Shown one piece after another: positions 1 through 14,728 of a stretch of DNA of 64,000 bases (positions within the stretch are counted from its first letter, which is position 1; every line of letters begins with the position of its first letter). This stretch comes from Phycomyces nitens (Eukaryota; Mucoromycota; Mucoromycetes; Mucorales; Phycomycetaceae), in NCBI GenBank assembly GCA_022702545.1, contig JAHRBC010000005.1, positions 2,356,001 through 2,420,000 of the forward strand, read 5' to 3'. The notes below the pieces were generated by a model. That model was not told where the DNA came from and did not search any database. It saw only the letters and a program-made list of their open reading frames with translations. The translations under genes were made by a program, and so were the position numbers.

Positions 1-44
1 CTTTACTTGATCGAACAAATTTTAACTCAATCTCTTATTTACAG

Positions 45-1132
45 GCATCTTTATTCTCTTCTTGTCCTGGTCAATGTCGGTCTACACCGGTATCCTACTC
101 ATTCGCTGCCTTTACGCAAGCAAAACTACAAAACGTCTAGTAAACTACAAAGCAATTGCTACCGAATCATTTGGTGTAATTGGTGGCTGGGTTACTTTCT
201 TTTTCAACGCCTGGATTTTGCTCGGAGCTCCTGTTCTTTACATGGTCCTTTCAGGCCAGAATCTCAACCAATTGTGCAAGGGCACTGTTGGTGAAATTGG
301 CTCAATTTACTGGACAATCATCTCTTCCGTCATCGTCGCAATTCCCTTTATTCTCGTAAAATCCATGAAAGAAGTCGCGTGGATGAGTGCCTTTGGTGCC
401 ACTGCCACCGTAGTTGTAGTCATCATCGTCCTCGTCATGGCCTGTGTCGACGAAAAGAACCAAATCAACATTCATCACGACGGTGTCATCTGGGACCAAT
501 TCCCTATCGCACTCAGCACAATTTCTTTCTCATTTGGTGGTAATGCCGTTTACCCTCACGTCGAAAAGTCAATGAAGAACCCCAAGCAGTGGCCCAAGGT
601 CGTCGCCGCTGGTCTTACCACCTGTGTATTGATGTACTTTGTCACTGCTGTCCCCGGTTACTATGTCTATGGCAACACCGTTGTCAACCCCATTTACAAC
701 AGCATTCCCGAAGGTGTACCCAAGATCATCGCCATTGTTCTGATGACCATTCACGTCCTTATGGCTGCTCCTATTCTCATCACCTCATTCTCTCTCGATG
801 TCGAAGATATGTTCAACATCTCTGTCGAACGCTTTGGAAAGTGGGGCGAGTTCTTTATCCGTGCTGTCCTCCGTATTATCATCGTAGCCGTTGTCTGTGT
901 CATTGGCTGTGTTGTTCCTCACTTTGACAACCTGATGTCTCTTATTGGTGCCTTTGCCAACTGTGCTCTCATCTTTATTTTCCCTGTACTGTTCTACCTC
1001 AAGTTGACTGGCTGGCGCAACAAGCGTTTCTATGAACTTATCTGGTGTGCCTTGATCGTCGTCATGGGCATCGTTGGTCTCATTTTTGGTACCAAGCAAG
1101 CTGTCCAAGATTTGATCGCCTCATTCTCATAA
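45..1132 (+). CDS. Amino-acid transporter, AAAP/AVT family (3' exon, partial)
   Basis: This is the last exon of a membrane transporter of the amino acid/auxin permease (Aa_trans, SLC32/36, AVT) family. The gene starts outside the window. The exon begins after an acceptor (TTATTTACAG) ending at 44, and the first codon is split (one base lies in the previous exon). It encodes about 362 residues with roughly nine hydrophobic spans and a stop at 1130-1132. The conserved block FSFGGNAVYPHVEKSMKNP is typical of fungal members, as is the YVYG motif that follows. Such proteins move neutral amino acids across vacuolar or plasma membranes; substrate and location cannot be read from sequence. There is no ATG at the open frame's start, so position 62 (TTG) is not a real start. 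Confidence 0.9.
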
Positions 1133-3649
1133 TTTTCTTTTATAATACCTACCGCCTTCTCCAACCTTGTATATATTAATTATCTCCCTTGTATTCCTAC
1201 CATTGCATTTATATTTTGTCTATTATTATTATTATCATACTATTACTATTCCTCCGATAAAAATAAATCAAAGAGTTACTCCATATAAACCTGCCAATCA
1301 ATGCTGATATTTTAGTGTTTTAATACCCATTGAATAAAGCAGATTATAAAAACAGGATAATGCCCAATTATGTAGACCAATACCAATGTTTAATATATAT
1401 ATACATATATATATTATGTCACACCAGATTAATATCACCTCAACTATTTCATCATAATTGCATGTTTACAAAAGATGTGTTAAAAGAGACAATATACAAA
1501 TATTTATTAAAAATTGGTAATTTATTGTGGTACTACCACACGCCTTCACATTAGCTATAAATTTCGGCAATTGGTTCTTTACTTGACGCATTCTTATACC
1601 TTCTAAGTATTTATCTTTCTTTAAAGTTGAGACTTCTTTCTCTTTATATGCGGTCAAGATATGAGCATAATATCTCAATGCATCTAAAGTCTGGGTTATT
1701 TTGTGGTCCCACCTTACTGACACACTCTGACCCTTTTTCCACCTTCTTTTTTATACGAAACTTGACTAGTGGCAGAAACTGTGTAATCTGTTTTTTTTAA
1801 AGGTACACCCATTTCCAAGAAAAATAAGAAGCTTGCAGTCTTGAGTTTGAGGTTGTCTAGAAGATATGTATGTTCAGAAATCACCTTGTATATTAGCGAG
1901 AATACTTTTAACATTAAAAGTTCAAAATACTATTGTCACTGTGGCTGGTCTATTATTACATGTTCCAAGTGCAAAGTATATCAGCAAAAAAAAAAAAACT
2001 AGACCGAGTAAAAGAAAATGAACTGGAAGATATTCCTGGAAATCATATATATGGCTAATGATACTATTTAGTGGAGGCTTCCCCACAATCTGAGCAAATG
2101 GATAAATCATACAAGACATTTTAATTAAGGACACGTTTGGTCAGTATGGGCATATGGCCTTTTCTTTTTTTTTTTTTTTTTTTTAAAAAAAAACTCTTTA
2201 TTCATTTTATGGGGGATTCTCAATGATGAAAACGATTAAATGAATTCATTAAAAGAACAATGGTTTAATGTGATTTGTGCTGCCAACCACTACTACAGAC
2301 CCTCAAATATTTTAGTCTATTTTTCTTTTTTTTTACTATTGCCAGAAAGTGGGTTATTCCAGAAACCGGGTATTTGAAAAAAAAAATATAAAAAAAATCC
2401 CGAGAAGTGGATACTTTGTAGCCAAATATTGTCCCATGTGATTTAACAAATCATTTAAATAAACAACTATGGGGCACAGATAGTACGATGAGTTAATACG
2501 GTAAAGGTGCTACAGAGAAAAAAAAGAAGCCACGATTTAAAGAAAGTAAATAGACAAAGCAATGGGATGATCCAGCATACTCTGTACAGGAGATTGTAGG
2601 GAACAAATTCCGCTAAATTGGTTCGAGGCCTGGACAATGAGTGCTATGACTGGCATGTGTGTTGAGAATCTGGTTGTAGCAGTGTGATACAGAGTCTTGG
2701 GCGATCATTGAATATTGAAACCATTGGTGAAGCACTATAGTATGTAAAGGTCTTTATAAAAGTAAATTTCTGATGATGAAACATTTTTATAGATAATCAA
2801 TTGATTGGGCCAATATACACAGTATGTAGCTCATGTGAATGATATGATCTCAAAGCTATATAAATATTGTAATTTAAACAATACGTCTGTTGGAAACTTT
2901 ATAATTTATATATATATAAAAAGAGCACGATAAGACTAGGAACTCACCACACAGTTGCAAGGCATCCCAATAAAAGTCTAATCAAGAGTTTGAAATGAGT
3001 AGAAAAGTAGAGCCAAACTGACAAGAATTTCCTTGATGATTTATATTTGCCAAAGTCAAAATTGACATTGAGATCTTTATCTGTTTGTTAGTTGGATATA
3101 TCTTTAAACCAAATAAAAAGCTCGTATAGTTTTACAAGTTATATTGCCAGTGAATGTTGTAAATGAGTATGAAGCTCTATATAAATTGTCAAAGAGAAAT
3201 CCAGCTGTAGAATTCATTTCAAACATGTAGACCGTGGTCGTGAAAGGACTATTTCTATTTCTTTGTAGATTGAAATGGTGGAAAAAGGTTTCTTAAAAAA
3301 AAACACCTCGGAAACAAGCGTATTTTATACCTCAAGAAGGGGTATAGATATGATCCACCTAGAATAAGAGTGTATTTCCAAGACATTTTGTAATTTCTTT
3401 CAAGACAAATGTCTTTTTTTTTAATTGGCGACAATATCCATCGTACCGGCTGTATTGTAAATAAAATGAAATCTATAATGTAAATAACCCGTCTTGAGTG
3501 ATGAATAATAAAACAGTGACTATAAATGCTGTATGATATCCACAAACGGGAATAACATCTTTTTTTTTGTTTTAAAAAGAGAGAGAGAGAAAGAGAGAAA
3601 GAGAAAGAGAGAGAGAGAACAGCATGTATGTAAAGCAAGTCTAAAACAT
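1133..3649. other. Intergenic, AT-rich, with coding-like scraps
   Basis: No complete gene is seen. A T19A9 palindromic tract lies at 2166-2193. On the minus strand around 1500-1760 there is a basic, codon-like stretch (frame reading RWKKGQSVSVRWDHK...). On the plus strand at about 1830-1995 another reads into a CHC...CSKC cysteine pattern before a stop. At 2510-2640 (plus) a broken frame reads WDDPAYSVQEIVGNKF, faintly like a chromodomain start. All are short, lack starts or are stop-interrupted, so I read them as decayed sequence. Confidence 0.5.
2166..2193. repeat. T19A9 palindromic tract
   Basis: A run of 19 T followed directly by 9 A. One of six such T-first tracts in the window. Confidence 0.9.
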
Positions 3650-6066
<2,417 letters not shown>

Positions 6067-7048
6067 TCAAATTCTAGTGATGAAAAAAAGGGGTGCGAAA
6101 GGGGTAAATTTCAATCGAGATTTTTATTGTTTTACACCCCCCGAAAGGGAATTTTTTTTGAAATCAAAAAAATTTTCCAGTGTATTTTTTATTATTATTT
6201 TTTTGCTTTGCCACAAACCCTGCAAACAAAAATTGGGAGATGAAAAATATATGAATAAATATATATTTTTTTGCGCTTTTTCACTCATAATTCAAGGAAA
6301 ATAAAATAGATTTTCCGAAATAAAAAGTAAACTGCGCAAAAATAAGGTTTCCTTTTCAAAATATATACAGAAAGTTGCGCTTGAAAACGGAATTTCCTCT
6401 ATTGTACAGAAAATAACCTTTTGTTGCTACCATGTGGTTGTATTTTCTATATTAACAACACATATAATTATTATTTATATATTTGTATTTATTGTGGTGC
6501 AGTTTTATGGGAATAAATCAAAGGAAATGGCCGTTGCCCTGAGCAAAATAGTAATAATTTCTTTGTTCCTAGACCTAAACTACACCTTTTACTATTATTA
6601 AATAAATAGATATTAAAGGGAGCCTGTATTCCAATATATATATATATATACCAAGGTTCAGCTTATTCTGCTAGAATGACCTGGGCATAGACTGTAAAAC
6701 GATTGTGTAATCTTGTAGGATGCACAGACATATAAAAAAAAAGGTTAATTTCCAGAATATCAAGTATAATATTATTTGGTATCAAACAGCGTTTGTTAAT
6801 AACAATCTCTTTAGAATATCCAAATAGAAGGATGGATCGAGTGTACCCAAAGACTCTGTATATCACACTCGCAACACACACACACTCACACACTCACTCA
6901 CACACATAAATATGGGATGTTCTATTTCTTTAACAAAAACGATACTACTATTTGCCTTGATTTCACCAAAGATGCAAGCAAGAAAGTCTATCAATAGGCC
7001 ACTTCTTGCCTTGTAACAGCCAGCTGTAATCTATTCCTCATACCCATT
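6067..7048. other. Intergenic between two minus-strand genes
   Basis: Contains the DED1 5' flank and the anillin-like gene 3' flank. AT-rich, with a TA run near 6640 and a CA-rich run near 6875-6905. No gene seen. Confidence 0.6.
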
Positions 7049-9851
7049 TCATCTGGTTTGGAAGCTGTTTACACAATGCGATAGGGCTCGGTACCAATAA
7101 TCAACATTTGCTGAACTGTCCAGCAAAATATATGCCTGTTTTTCTAGCCTCTTGATCTCATTCAACTCTGTGTCTGGGCAACCGTTCACGTGATTGTGCT
7201 TAAACTCAAGAACAAGCCCCAGATGTCTCCCAAGAAATATTTGATCTTCATCTTCCAGAGGTTTCGAGACCAAACACAGATCTCTGAGTGAGACTAATCT
7301 AGCCGGGTCTTTATGCTATATGTACAGAGCCTCCTGTTAACATCTTCAACTCAAGCTGCCATGAAATATAAAGGCCTTTACCTCACTGGAGAACCTGTAG
7401 AGTAAGATATTATTTCTATAAAGCTTGGCCCAATATCTAATCCACAGCTACAAAAGGTAACAGACAGAATGTTAGTCAAATACAGGGATAAATATCCATT
7501 GTCTTACAGGACATCCTGGGCCACGCTGATATAACGTGAGATAGTCACCACGGTGACAATGGTGCAAAGCGTCTGCTATATCAAGATATTCTTCACTCTC
7601 TGTGTCTAGACCATTGGACTGATTAGATCCGAATGTAGATTTCCCAGGTTGAAATCGATAAGTCACAGCAAGTTCAGGCTGCCATACTTGGGCTGCTTCA
7701 AAAGGACTGCTCAAAGAATAGAGATGTCTTCCGGACACTTCTCGATCCATATTCTCATTCAGGTTTATACGCATATATCCAATCCACCGAGTTTCGGATG
7801 CTCCTTCATCTATAGAGTCCTTGGAGTCTTCCCGAAGTAAACGTATCCTACGGTACAATAGTTTCTTTGCCTTTGAGACACCACAGCTTATCAAACGAGT
7901 AGCCGAACTCCTAGGATGCGCTATAAGAACAAACTCAATACTAGAAGGAGTTGTAACATCACTATATATACATATACATATACACACACATGAATAAGTG
8001 TAAGAATATATGCATCTTTCTTCTGTCGCTAGTTTCTGAAACTACTTGCAATGAAAAGGATTCGAGTGGGCTTGCTGCGCTTATCCCTTTTGCTACTCTT
8101 TTCATCGTTCCTGGCCTGGTAGCCATTGTAGCTCCATGGCATCGTATTTGAAGCTCATATTTAAGCCCTATAAAACATCTGTATTAGTCTTATTATTCAA
8201 GGCATAATACAAGTGTTGGTGCTTATTACCTTTGGATGACCCAAGATTTGTGATTTGAAGTACTAGATTAAATATAATCATAAATCATATTTTAGAACAA
8301 ACCTTGGGAACCTATTGTCAATTCTAACCTTTACAATGAAGAGTTCCGTTGAAAACCGTCTTTTCGATTGGAGAATTGTACAAGGGTGAGAGCTGTCTTT
8401 CTGTTTCCCCCTTTTCCCACATGGCTTTATCTAGATGCCATCTTTTAAAGGCATATATACAATTGACATGGTTACTCTATTGTCTTCTCTCTTTTTTTTT
8501 TTTTTTTTTTTTTTAAAAAAAAAGACATTCACGACTAATACCTTTGTAGCTCCATAGAAACTATATCCACATGTTTCTCTTGTTCAGAATTATAATCATC
8601 TGCTTCGTACTCTTCAATATCATCATATGTCGATCCAGGAGAAAAGGATAGTCGACGGGAAGGCTCAAATGATCTTTCAAAAAGCTGTCGAGTAGTCTTT
8701 GAAACGACTTTCCAGGCCATTTTACCCATTCGCTTGATAGATTTTTTTGGCTTCAAGTAATTTTGATATTGACTTGATTTGGTCCATGCTGTCTGGGCTT
8801 TTCTTAATGTAGGTAAAGAGCGTTTTGGAAGAGAGATGGTTGATTGTGAAGGTGTACTAGTATCCGTGTACAAGGCAGAGGATGATTCAAAAGAAGATTC
8901 TTCACCTGGTTCATGGATCGACATGGACTCAAGCAGAGAAGCAAGGTCAGTCTGAATAGATACAGTACTCTGGGCATCGTCATTAGGCAAGGTCTGGACA
9001 AACACGTCTCGCGTCTCTACAGATATCGTGGCTTCTGAACATGTTACGACGGATGTAGAAGAATTATTAGACGAGAGTTGTGGGGTATCTAGGTATCGAG
9101 TGCTCTGCTTTGGTGTGATAATAGGTGAGCCGGGAGTAAAGTTGGTAATGATGTTTTTTAGCCCTCGCGCCTTTAGCTTAAAGGCAGCCTTGTCGTGGAT
9201 ATAGCGTGGAACTGTTTGAGTCTTCAAGGGTATATCTGGCCGATGGGAGTGCTTAAAGTCAACTTGGTGACGAAAAGGCCCAATCCGTTTCCAGGTCTGG
9301 GCAGCCTTTACTTTGGAGAGGGTGGATGTATGGTTGCGATGTGGTTTTGTGGTATGAGAATCGATTATTCGATTATTTAAAAAAGGGTGAAAATACATGC
9401 TTATAAATTAAGAGTACAAGGAGAAGAAAAGGAATAAAGAAGTAGACCTATAAGAATAAAGTCAAAGGAGCATTCTTTTTTTTTCTGTCGTTTTAAGCAG
9501 ATTATATGGACAATTGGTTGTATAATTTCCATCCACACTGACCTTTTTATATATTCTTTGTATAAAACAGTAATGCCACCGGGTTGTGGCAGCATTCCTA
9601 CCCATGGTCTTTCTAAAATACGCAAATTCTCAGAAATACGATACATAGGCCCCTTGCTTGCATTCTTTTCCCTAATCCGAATATCATCCAACTCTTTTAC
9701 TGTATCAATATACGTATCAATCAACTATCCTTATAATGACATGCTAGCTTATTTGCAGTTGAACTTGTCTTTACCTGATATTTACTGGGATAGGATTATT
9801 CAACTGTAGTTCAGCACTAGGAGATTGGACAGTTAAATATGCTGTAATTAG
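7049..9851 (-). CDS. Anillin/rhotekin-like protein with C-terminal PH domain
   Basis: Exons read on the minus strand: 9786-9851, 9543-9724, 8542-9399, 8329-8441, 8230-8262, an exon from 8167 down to somewhere between 8097 and 7990, one from 8035/7961/7941 down to 7508, 7382-7447, and 7049-7315. Phases match throughout, giving about 725 residues. The N-terminal half is Ser/Thr-rich and basic. The middle reads GLKYELQIRCHG...GTMKRVAKGIS, the pattern seen in anillin-homology/rhotekin regions. The C-terminus is a PH domain: LWIRYWAKLYRNNILLYRF, then a ...VDYWYRALSHCVNSF end helix. The family scaffolds Rho, septins and actin at division sites. Two things are unresolved: no ATG was found upstream of 9851, and the splice near 7940-8100 has several phase-compatible choices. 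Confidence 0.75.
8492..8523. repeat. T23A9 palindromic tract in an intron
   Basis: 23 T followed by 9 A, flanked by CTC and GAC. It falls in the intron between exons 8542-9399 and 8329-8441 of the anillin-like gene. Confidence 0.9.
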
Positions 9852-10004
9852 CTGTAATGATCCAAGGAGATTTTTTTTTATTAGTTATTTTTATTCATTT
9901 GTTTCAGCTAATCTAATACGCATAAAACAATTACAGCAGTACAAAAGAAAGATTAATAATAGGTAAAAAATACAAGGAAAGCAAAAGGTTGAATCAATCA
10001 AGAA

Positions 10005-11417
10005 TTATCGCTGAGCCAAAAAGAATGTTAACGAGGCAGCCAATAATCCAGCCTTTAGTATGTCGAGAGGAGTACGGAATGCCTGCGATGCTTGGGTAAA
10101 AGCAATTTCTTTCTTAGCCACATTAGGGGACTCTTGGCTTAGTACAGAAGGAGTCCCATTAGATAGAGAGACATCATTGCCGTCTTGGTCTGGGGAATTC
10201 TCATTGATAATTATCGAGTTATATCTCGAATCGCATTCGAGTACAATGTTTTTGACATAGGCATTGACAGACGTGTGTTGTGTCCACTAGATCGATAGAT
10301 GAAAAAAAATTGAATTCCTCTAGAGTTTACAGAGTATCAGCATATCTAGACACTTACATCGATAGGTCCTCGAGCCCACTGTGCAGTCCCTGGTCGTGTG
10401 CTTCCATCCCACAAGCCAAGTTGAACACGGCTAAACAAGAAATAGGCGAATAAATAGCAAATCCAACGCAGTATTTATGTATTCGACTTACGCTGCATGG
10501 GTAGGGTATTTACAGAAGCCTTCCTCACACGTGTCTTTTTTCTCCCTTGTGCGGACCACTTTACCATCAATTTCCCAGATAATACGCTCTGGACTCCTGA
10601 ATATATCAAAACATATCAGTAAAGAGCTACTCTATGTGTGTCATAATATTACCAATCGATTGTATAGGTATGAAACGAATCAAAGATTGGTTCACCAGGA
10701 ACTTCATGAAGTCCTCCATTGACTACATACTCCAATTTGCCTCCATAGAAATAATTTGTCCTACAAATATCAAATCAATTAACAAGCTCTTTAAATTGTC
10801 CGCGTATTTCCTCCAACGTATTTCCTGATATTTCTTACTGAATATGATGTGGATCACCTAGAAGCATAAGAGAATATATTACGTTTTGCTCATATATATA
10901 TACACGATAGGTTTATTGATCATACCTCCCAATATTTCATAGTCAATCTCATCGCCACCATCTGCCATCAAGATCATGGCTGTTACCGCACCTCCAACAG
11001 GTGCTGATTTGACTGTAGCCGAGAATCTCCCATATTTCATATAGTTTGTTGAATTGAAAGTTGGTCCAATACCCTCAAATTTATTATATGGTAATTCTAG
11101 AGTTATCAACACACATAGCTGGTGAGATACTACAAAAGATATATAAAACTCAAAATAAAAATAAAAATATTACCTGCTTCCTTATCAAAAAGACGAATAT
11201 ATTTCTTGGGTGGCAGAAGAACCATCTTGATACCATCAGTAGGAGTGATCTCGTACGTATCGAGATTCAAATTGTGTGAAATCCAGCCAGAAGATGATAC
11301 TGAAAACTCTGTACGTAGATTCTGGCAGGGAAAAAGAGCTTCTTCAGATACACCCTGAGCCTTGGTAAGCGACATGAAACATATTAACATAAAGGCACAT
11401 TTAAAGAGTGTATTCAT
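10005..11417 (-). CDS. Crh-like GH16 cell-wall glucanase/transglycosylase
   Basis: Seven exons (11174-11417, 10926-11129, 10839-10857, 10653-10760, 10492-10596, 10358-10430, 10005-10286) join to 1035 nt, 344 residues. It begins with a signal peptide (MNTLFKCAFMLICFMSLTKA). The catalytic motif DEIDYE lies at 141-146, with Glu142 and Glu146 as nucleophile and acid/base by family analogy, followed by GGDPHHIQTNYF as in Crh1/Utr2. A conserved Cys pair sits in CEEGFCKYP. The tail is Ser/Asn-rich and ends in a hydrophobic segment (AGLLAASLTFFLAQR), which suits a GPI anchor. Crh enzymes link chitin to beta-glucan in the wall. One exon is only 19 nt. The gene runs tandem with the anillin-like gene, about 150 bp upstream of its first recognised exon. 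Confidence 0.93.
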
Positions 11418-11664
11418 TTCCAAAGATTGAGAAAGAGATGCAAGTGTAGTAAGAATAATTATTAAAATCAATCTCGCCTGTTTTGATTTTATAATATTCC
11501 AAGTGCTTTAATATAATCCCTTTTATGCCTACAAGACATGTTTGTTTGTGGTCGAGATCACTATTCTAAGGCGAGAGAAGCAAACTTTGCAATCTTTTGG
11601 GCCATCTCGGTCAATTTAAATGTCTCGGTACTAATGTCCCACCACATTGAACCCTCTCTCTCTC

Positions 11665-11670
11665 TTTATA
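11665..11670 (+). promoter_or_regulatory. TATA-like site for the 11751 gene
   Basis: TTTATA following a CT-rich run, about 80 bp before the ATG at 11751. The spacing is similar to the TATA boxes at 37169 and 50694. Confidence 0.35.
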
Positions 11671-11750
11671 GATTCTAGGCATTAAATATACACTAGAGAC
11701 AAACAAACAAAGAGACACAAAAAAAAACATCATCATACACCATCATATTC

Positions 11751-12113
11751 ATGTTTGCTCATAGGCAATTCAGCCTGTTTCAAAGAAGTTTATTCAAACT
11801 CTTGTGCGCGCGCAATAGTGTGGTGCAAACATGCTCATTTCTTTGCTTAGTCAAGGTCCTTGCCAGACACAAACCAATAGCCACCAACTATCGGAATGTT
11901 ACTCAGGATGTCTCTTTGAACGATGGGTACATCATATCCAAACAGCGAGATGCCAGCTCCAGTAGCTACGCCCCAAAAAGCAAGCGAAGGAAATCTAGTG
12001 CATTAAAGCAGATGGTTTGTCTGGTTAATATAATAGTAATGATCATGAATGGCCCTTTTTTTTCCCTTTCTTACACATTCTTAATCTTCTCTGGTGTAAT
12101 GAACCCAATGTGA
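11751..12113 (+). CDS. Small protein of unknown function, possibly mitochondrial
   Basis: An ATG-initiated frame of 120 codons. The N-terminus (MFAHRQFSLFQRSLFKLL) is Arg/Phe/Leu-rich without acidic residues, like a mitochondrial targeting helix, and the middle is Ser/Lys-rich ending SKRRKSSALKQ. The upstream sequence has a CT-rich run, a TATA-like site and an A-rich leader, as at real starts in this window. After codon 87 (AAGCAGATG|GTTTGT) the frame turns hydrophobic and AT-rich, so an intron may begin there and the true C-terminus may differ. I recognise no family. It is divergent from the GH16 gene, with 333 bp between starts. Confidence 0.45.
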   Translation: MFAHRQFSLFQRSLFKLLCARNSVVQTCSFLCLVKVLARHKPIATNYRNVTQDVSLNDGYIISKQRDASSSSYAPKSKRRKSSALKQMVCLVNIIVMIMNGPFFSLSYTFLIFSGVMNPM

Positions 12114-14503
12114 GGGCTAGACTTGATGGCTTTTACGGCTAATCTGTGAGGGCTCATTTTGATAAGGATTAAAGAAATAAAATCGTGTGATTTGTAATTG
12201 TCAAGGGATCGTGTCAAAATGCACAAGAGACACACTTTTGAACTGAGATACCTAAATATATCATGCAGACCTATAGTGACTGGTTCATTCACCGCCAATA
12301 CCGCATCAAAACAGTCACGCAAAGAAGCTCATTCCATTCAATATGGTCACTGCATCATTAGGATAGAATGTAAATTAGACAAATATATACATGTATAAGC
12401 ACACTAATAGCTAGATTTAATCGATGCCTTTTATATCTTAAAATAGAGTAATCAAACAAAGGCTCCTCATGTTACATTATTGTAGACTGTTATTTAGTTT
12501 GATCTTTAAATCTGAAATGATACTGGACATGGTTATCTACAGAAGCACCAATAATGATGGTAACCAATTAATACTCTACAAAATAACGAGCCAATGCTAC
12601 GTTATTCATTACAGTAATCCTTTTATTATAATCACAGAGTGTATCAACAAAACCAATGATAAACAAAAAAAAAGAAGCTTTTAGGTTATGGGAAAAAAAA
12701 GCTTGACGGGGAAACTTTTATGAATAGATCGCCTCTAGATATTTCTAAAGAAACTAGCATCCTATACAAACAATATATACTCTAATAAAAATATGGGGAG
12801 ATGGTGAAAGCGTATTTTACAATAAACAACAACAACAACAACAACAACAAAGGACTATCCAAGCTTACAGATGGGTAAGATCAATGACATTTTAGCCAAT
12901 GCAATAAAATAGTAATTGTGCAACATTTGCAAATCTTACATCCTTTGTGTCAACTACAATGTATTGCTCAATATAAAATCTACATTTTGAAAAAAAAAAC
13001 TACTTGTAGAATTGGCACGCCTTGTTATCAAACTGTAATTGCCATGGTTCTCAAAACTACATACACAGAATCAATTAGAATTTGCTCATATATATATATT
13101 TAAAAAAAGTATGTACTGACATGTATTAATTCAATATATTTAAATAAAATCCACTTTATTTTTTTCTGCACTCTTCATTCAGCAAACTCTTATGCCAGAG
13201 TGGATTATCTTCTTGGAAAATAGTTTCTTTGAAACCCGAATATGAAATTGCATTTGAGGAGCTCTACGTACTTGTGTTTACTTGGTGTATTATCAATAAT
13301 TCTTTAGATTAGTCAACTCAATTGGTGTTTGTAGCGACAAGCTTCATGTGCTTTTTGAATATAATATACCTTCTGGCAGCTACACAAGACCGTATAAGTT
13401 ATTCGAAATATTTGTAAACTTCATCCTTCTTGATTGGAACACCTGATGGCCTCTAAATTCCATGTGTAATGGTGTCTAATGTCGCAGTTGGTTCCTTGTG
13501 CACAGTGTTACTCAGAGCTCTGAAATCGCAATCTTTTTAGAAAGAGAGGGGGTTTATTAAAGTCTTTGGACAAAAAAACAGGACCATCTATTATCACTCT
13601 CTGGACGGTAGTTACTAGTATAGCGCAAGGTATATCCTTTCAGCATTAAATCTCGGACATGTATGTACCAGAGTCCAATGGACTTGTAATTTTTGCGTCT
13701 TAGGTAATCTGAAAGTTCAGTTCTCTTTAAAGGTCCCTTTTTGTCTAGTTACTTTAGAGAAAACGAGAAGAATCAAATAAGGAAAATAAAGAAAAAAATA
13801 GAAAGTGGGTGTTTTTACCCAAAAATCTTGTAGCCAAGAAAATACATTGAAATGATTCAGGTCACTTTATCAATGGATATGTGAAGAGTCTTGAAGCTCA
13901 TTTGGTAGACCAAAAGAAGAAAAAAACCTCCAAATTAAATAGCCCATATCAATTATCAACTTACTGCGAGAGTTCATTCGACCCAACAAAAAGCTAGAAA
14001 GAGAGGGTTCCAAAACCACATTTTACTTTGCAAAACTAACCTCAACTGATTAATGTCAACATATTAGGGTTCATAAAAAAAAGTCGGAAATTTATTATAA
14101 TATTTTCATTAAATATAAGCTCAAAAATACAGAGTCTAGCCAAGATTGTTATTGGAATTATTCCAATATTTCTGTATACTTTGGCAGAAATCCAGAATAA
14201 ATGGCCTTTTTTTTTAAATACATATTTCCACTCAAAGCAAGCCTATGCTCAAAAGATATATATATATATTTATAAAACTAAATCAGTGTAATGAGAACCG
14301 CTACACTGATAATCACATACATAAGGCGTGCCTAAATGTAACAATGGGCCATTGAGCATTGGTTTGAACCATTAGATTCTCAAACAGCAAATTTTCAACA
14401 GATACTAATAATTAAACTCTAAATTTACATTCTGGTCACTCAATTACTCTTCATCATTACACATCTTTTGTGATTTCAATTATTATAATAATAATACTTT
14501 CCA
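12114..14503. other. Intergenic, AT-rich
   Basis: No confident gene. An (AAC)n run lies near 12826-12850. A minus-strand coding-like patch at 12071-12322 (reading FDAVLAVNEPVTIGLHDIF) has no ATG and no clear splice partner. Confidence 0.5.
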
Positions 14504-14728
14504 ATGGCTCATCTAAAGGCTTGTCAAAAAGGTCTGAATTGTATATGTCACCAAGACTATTGTTTGCTTAAAAGCATAGGACGTTCAAGTAGTTCAGAGG
14601 ACAAACATCGTCATCATCAAGTGTTCCATCATCACAGATGGGGAATGCACATATTTGGCATACAAAATCTAGGGTCAGACTATCAATTGTACTCAAAATA
14701 TCACCAAGAATTAAAGAAGTACTCTTGA
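14504..14728 (+). CDS. Small Cys/His-rich protein of unknown function
   Basis: A 74-codon ATG frame. The N-terminal part has four cysteines (CQKGLNCICHQDYC) and the middle is His-rich (KHRHHQVFHHHRWGMH), suggesting metal binding, though this is inference. There is no signal peptide and no recognised family. The leader before the ATG is a TC-rich then A-rich stretch. The ORF is bounded by AT-rich DNA; chance is not excluded. Confidence 0.35.
   Translation: MAHLKACQKGLNCICHQDYCLLKSIGRSSSSEDKHRHHQVFHHHRWGMHIFGIQNLGSDYQLYSKYHQELKKYS

Noticed and set aside
8303..8311. A possible 9-nt micro-exon (GTTCCCAAG) in the anillin-like gene
   Set aside because: It would leave a flanking intron of only 17 nt. 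Skipping it gives one normal 66-nt intron and keeps the frame.
12071..12322. Minus-strand frame reading FDAVLAVNEPVTIGLHD
   Set aside because: No ATG and no convincing splice sites; it overlaps the 3' end of a plus-strand candidate gene.
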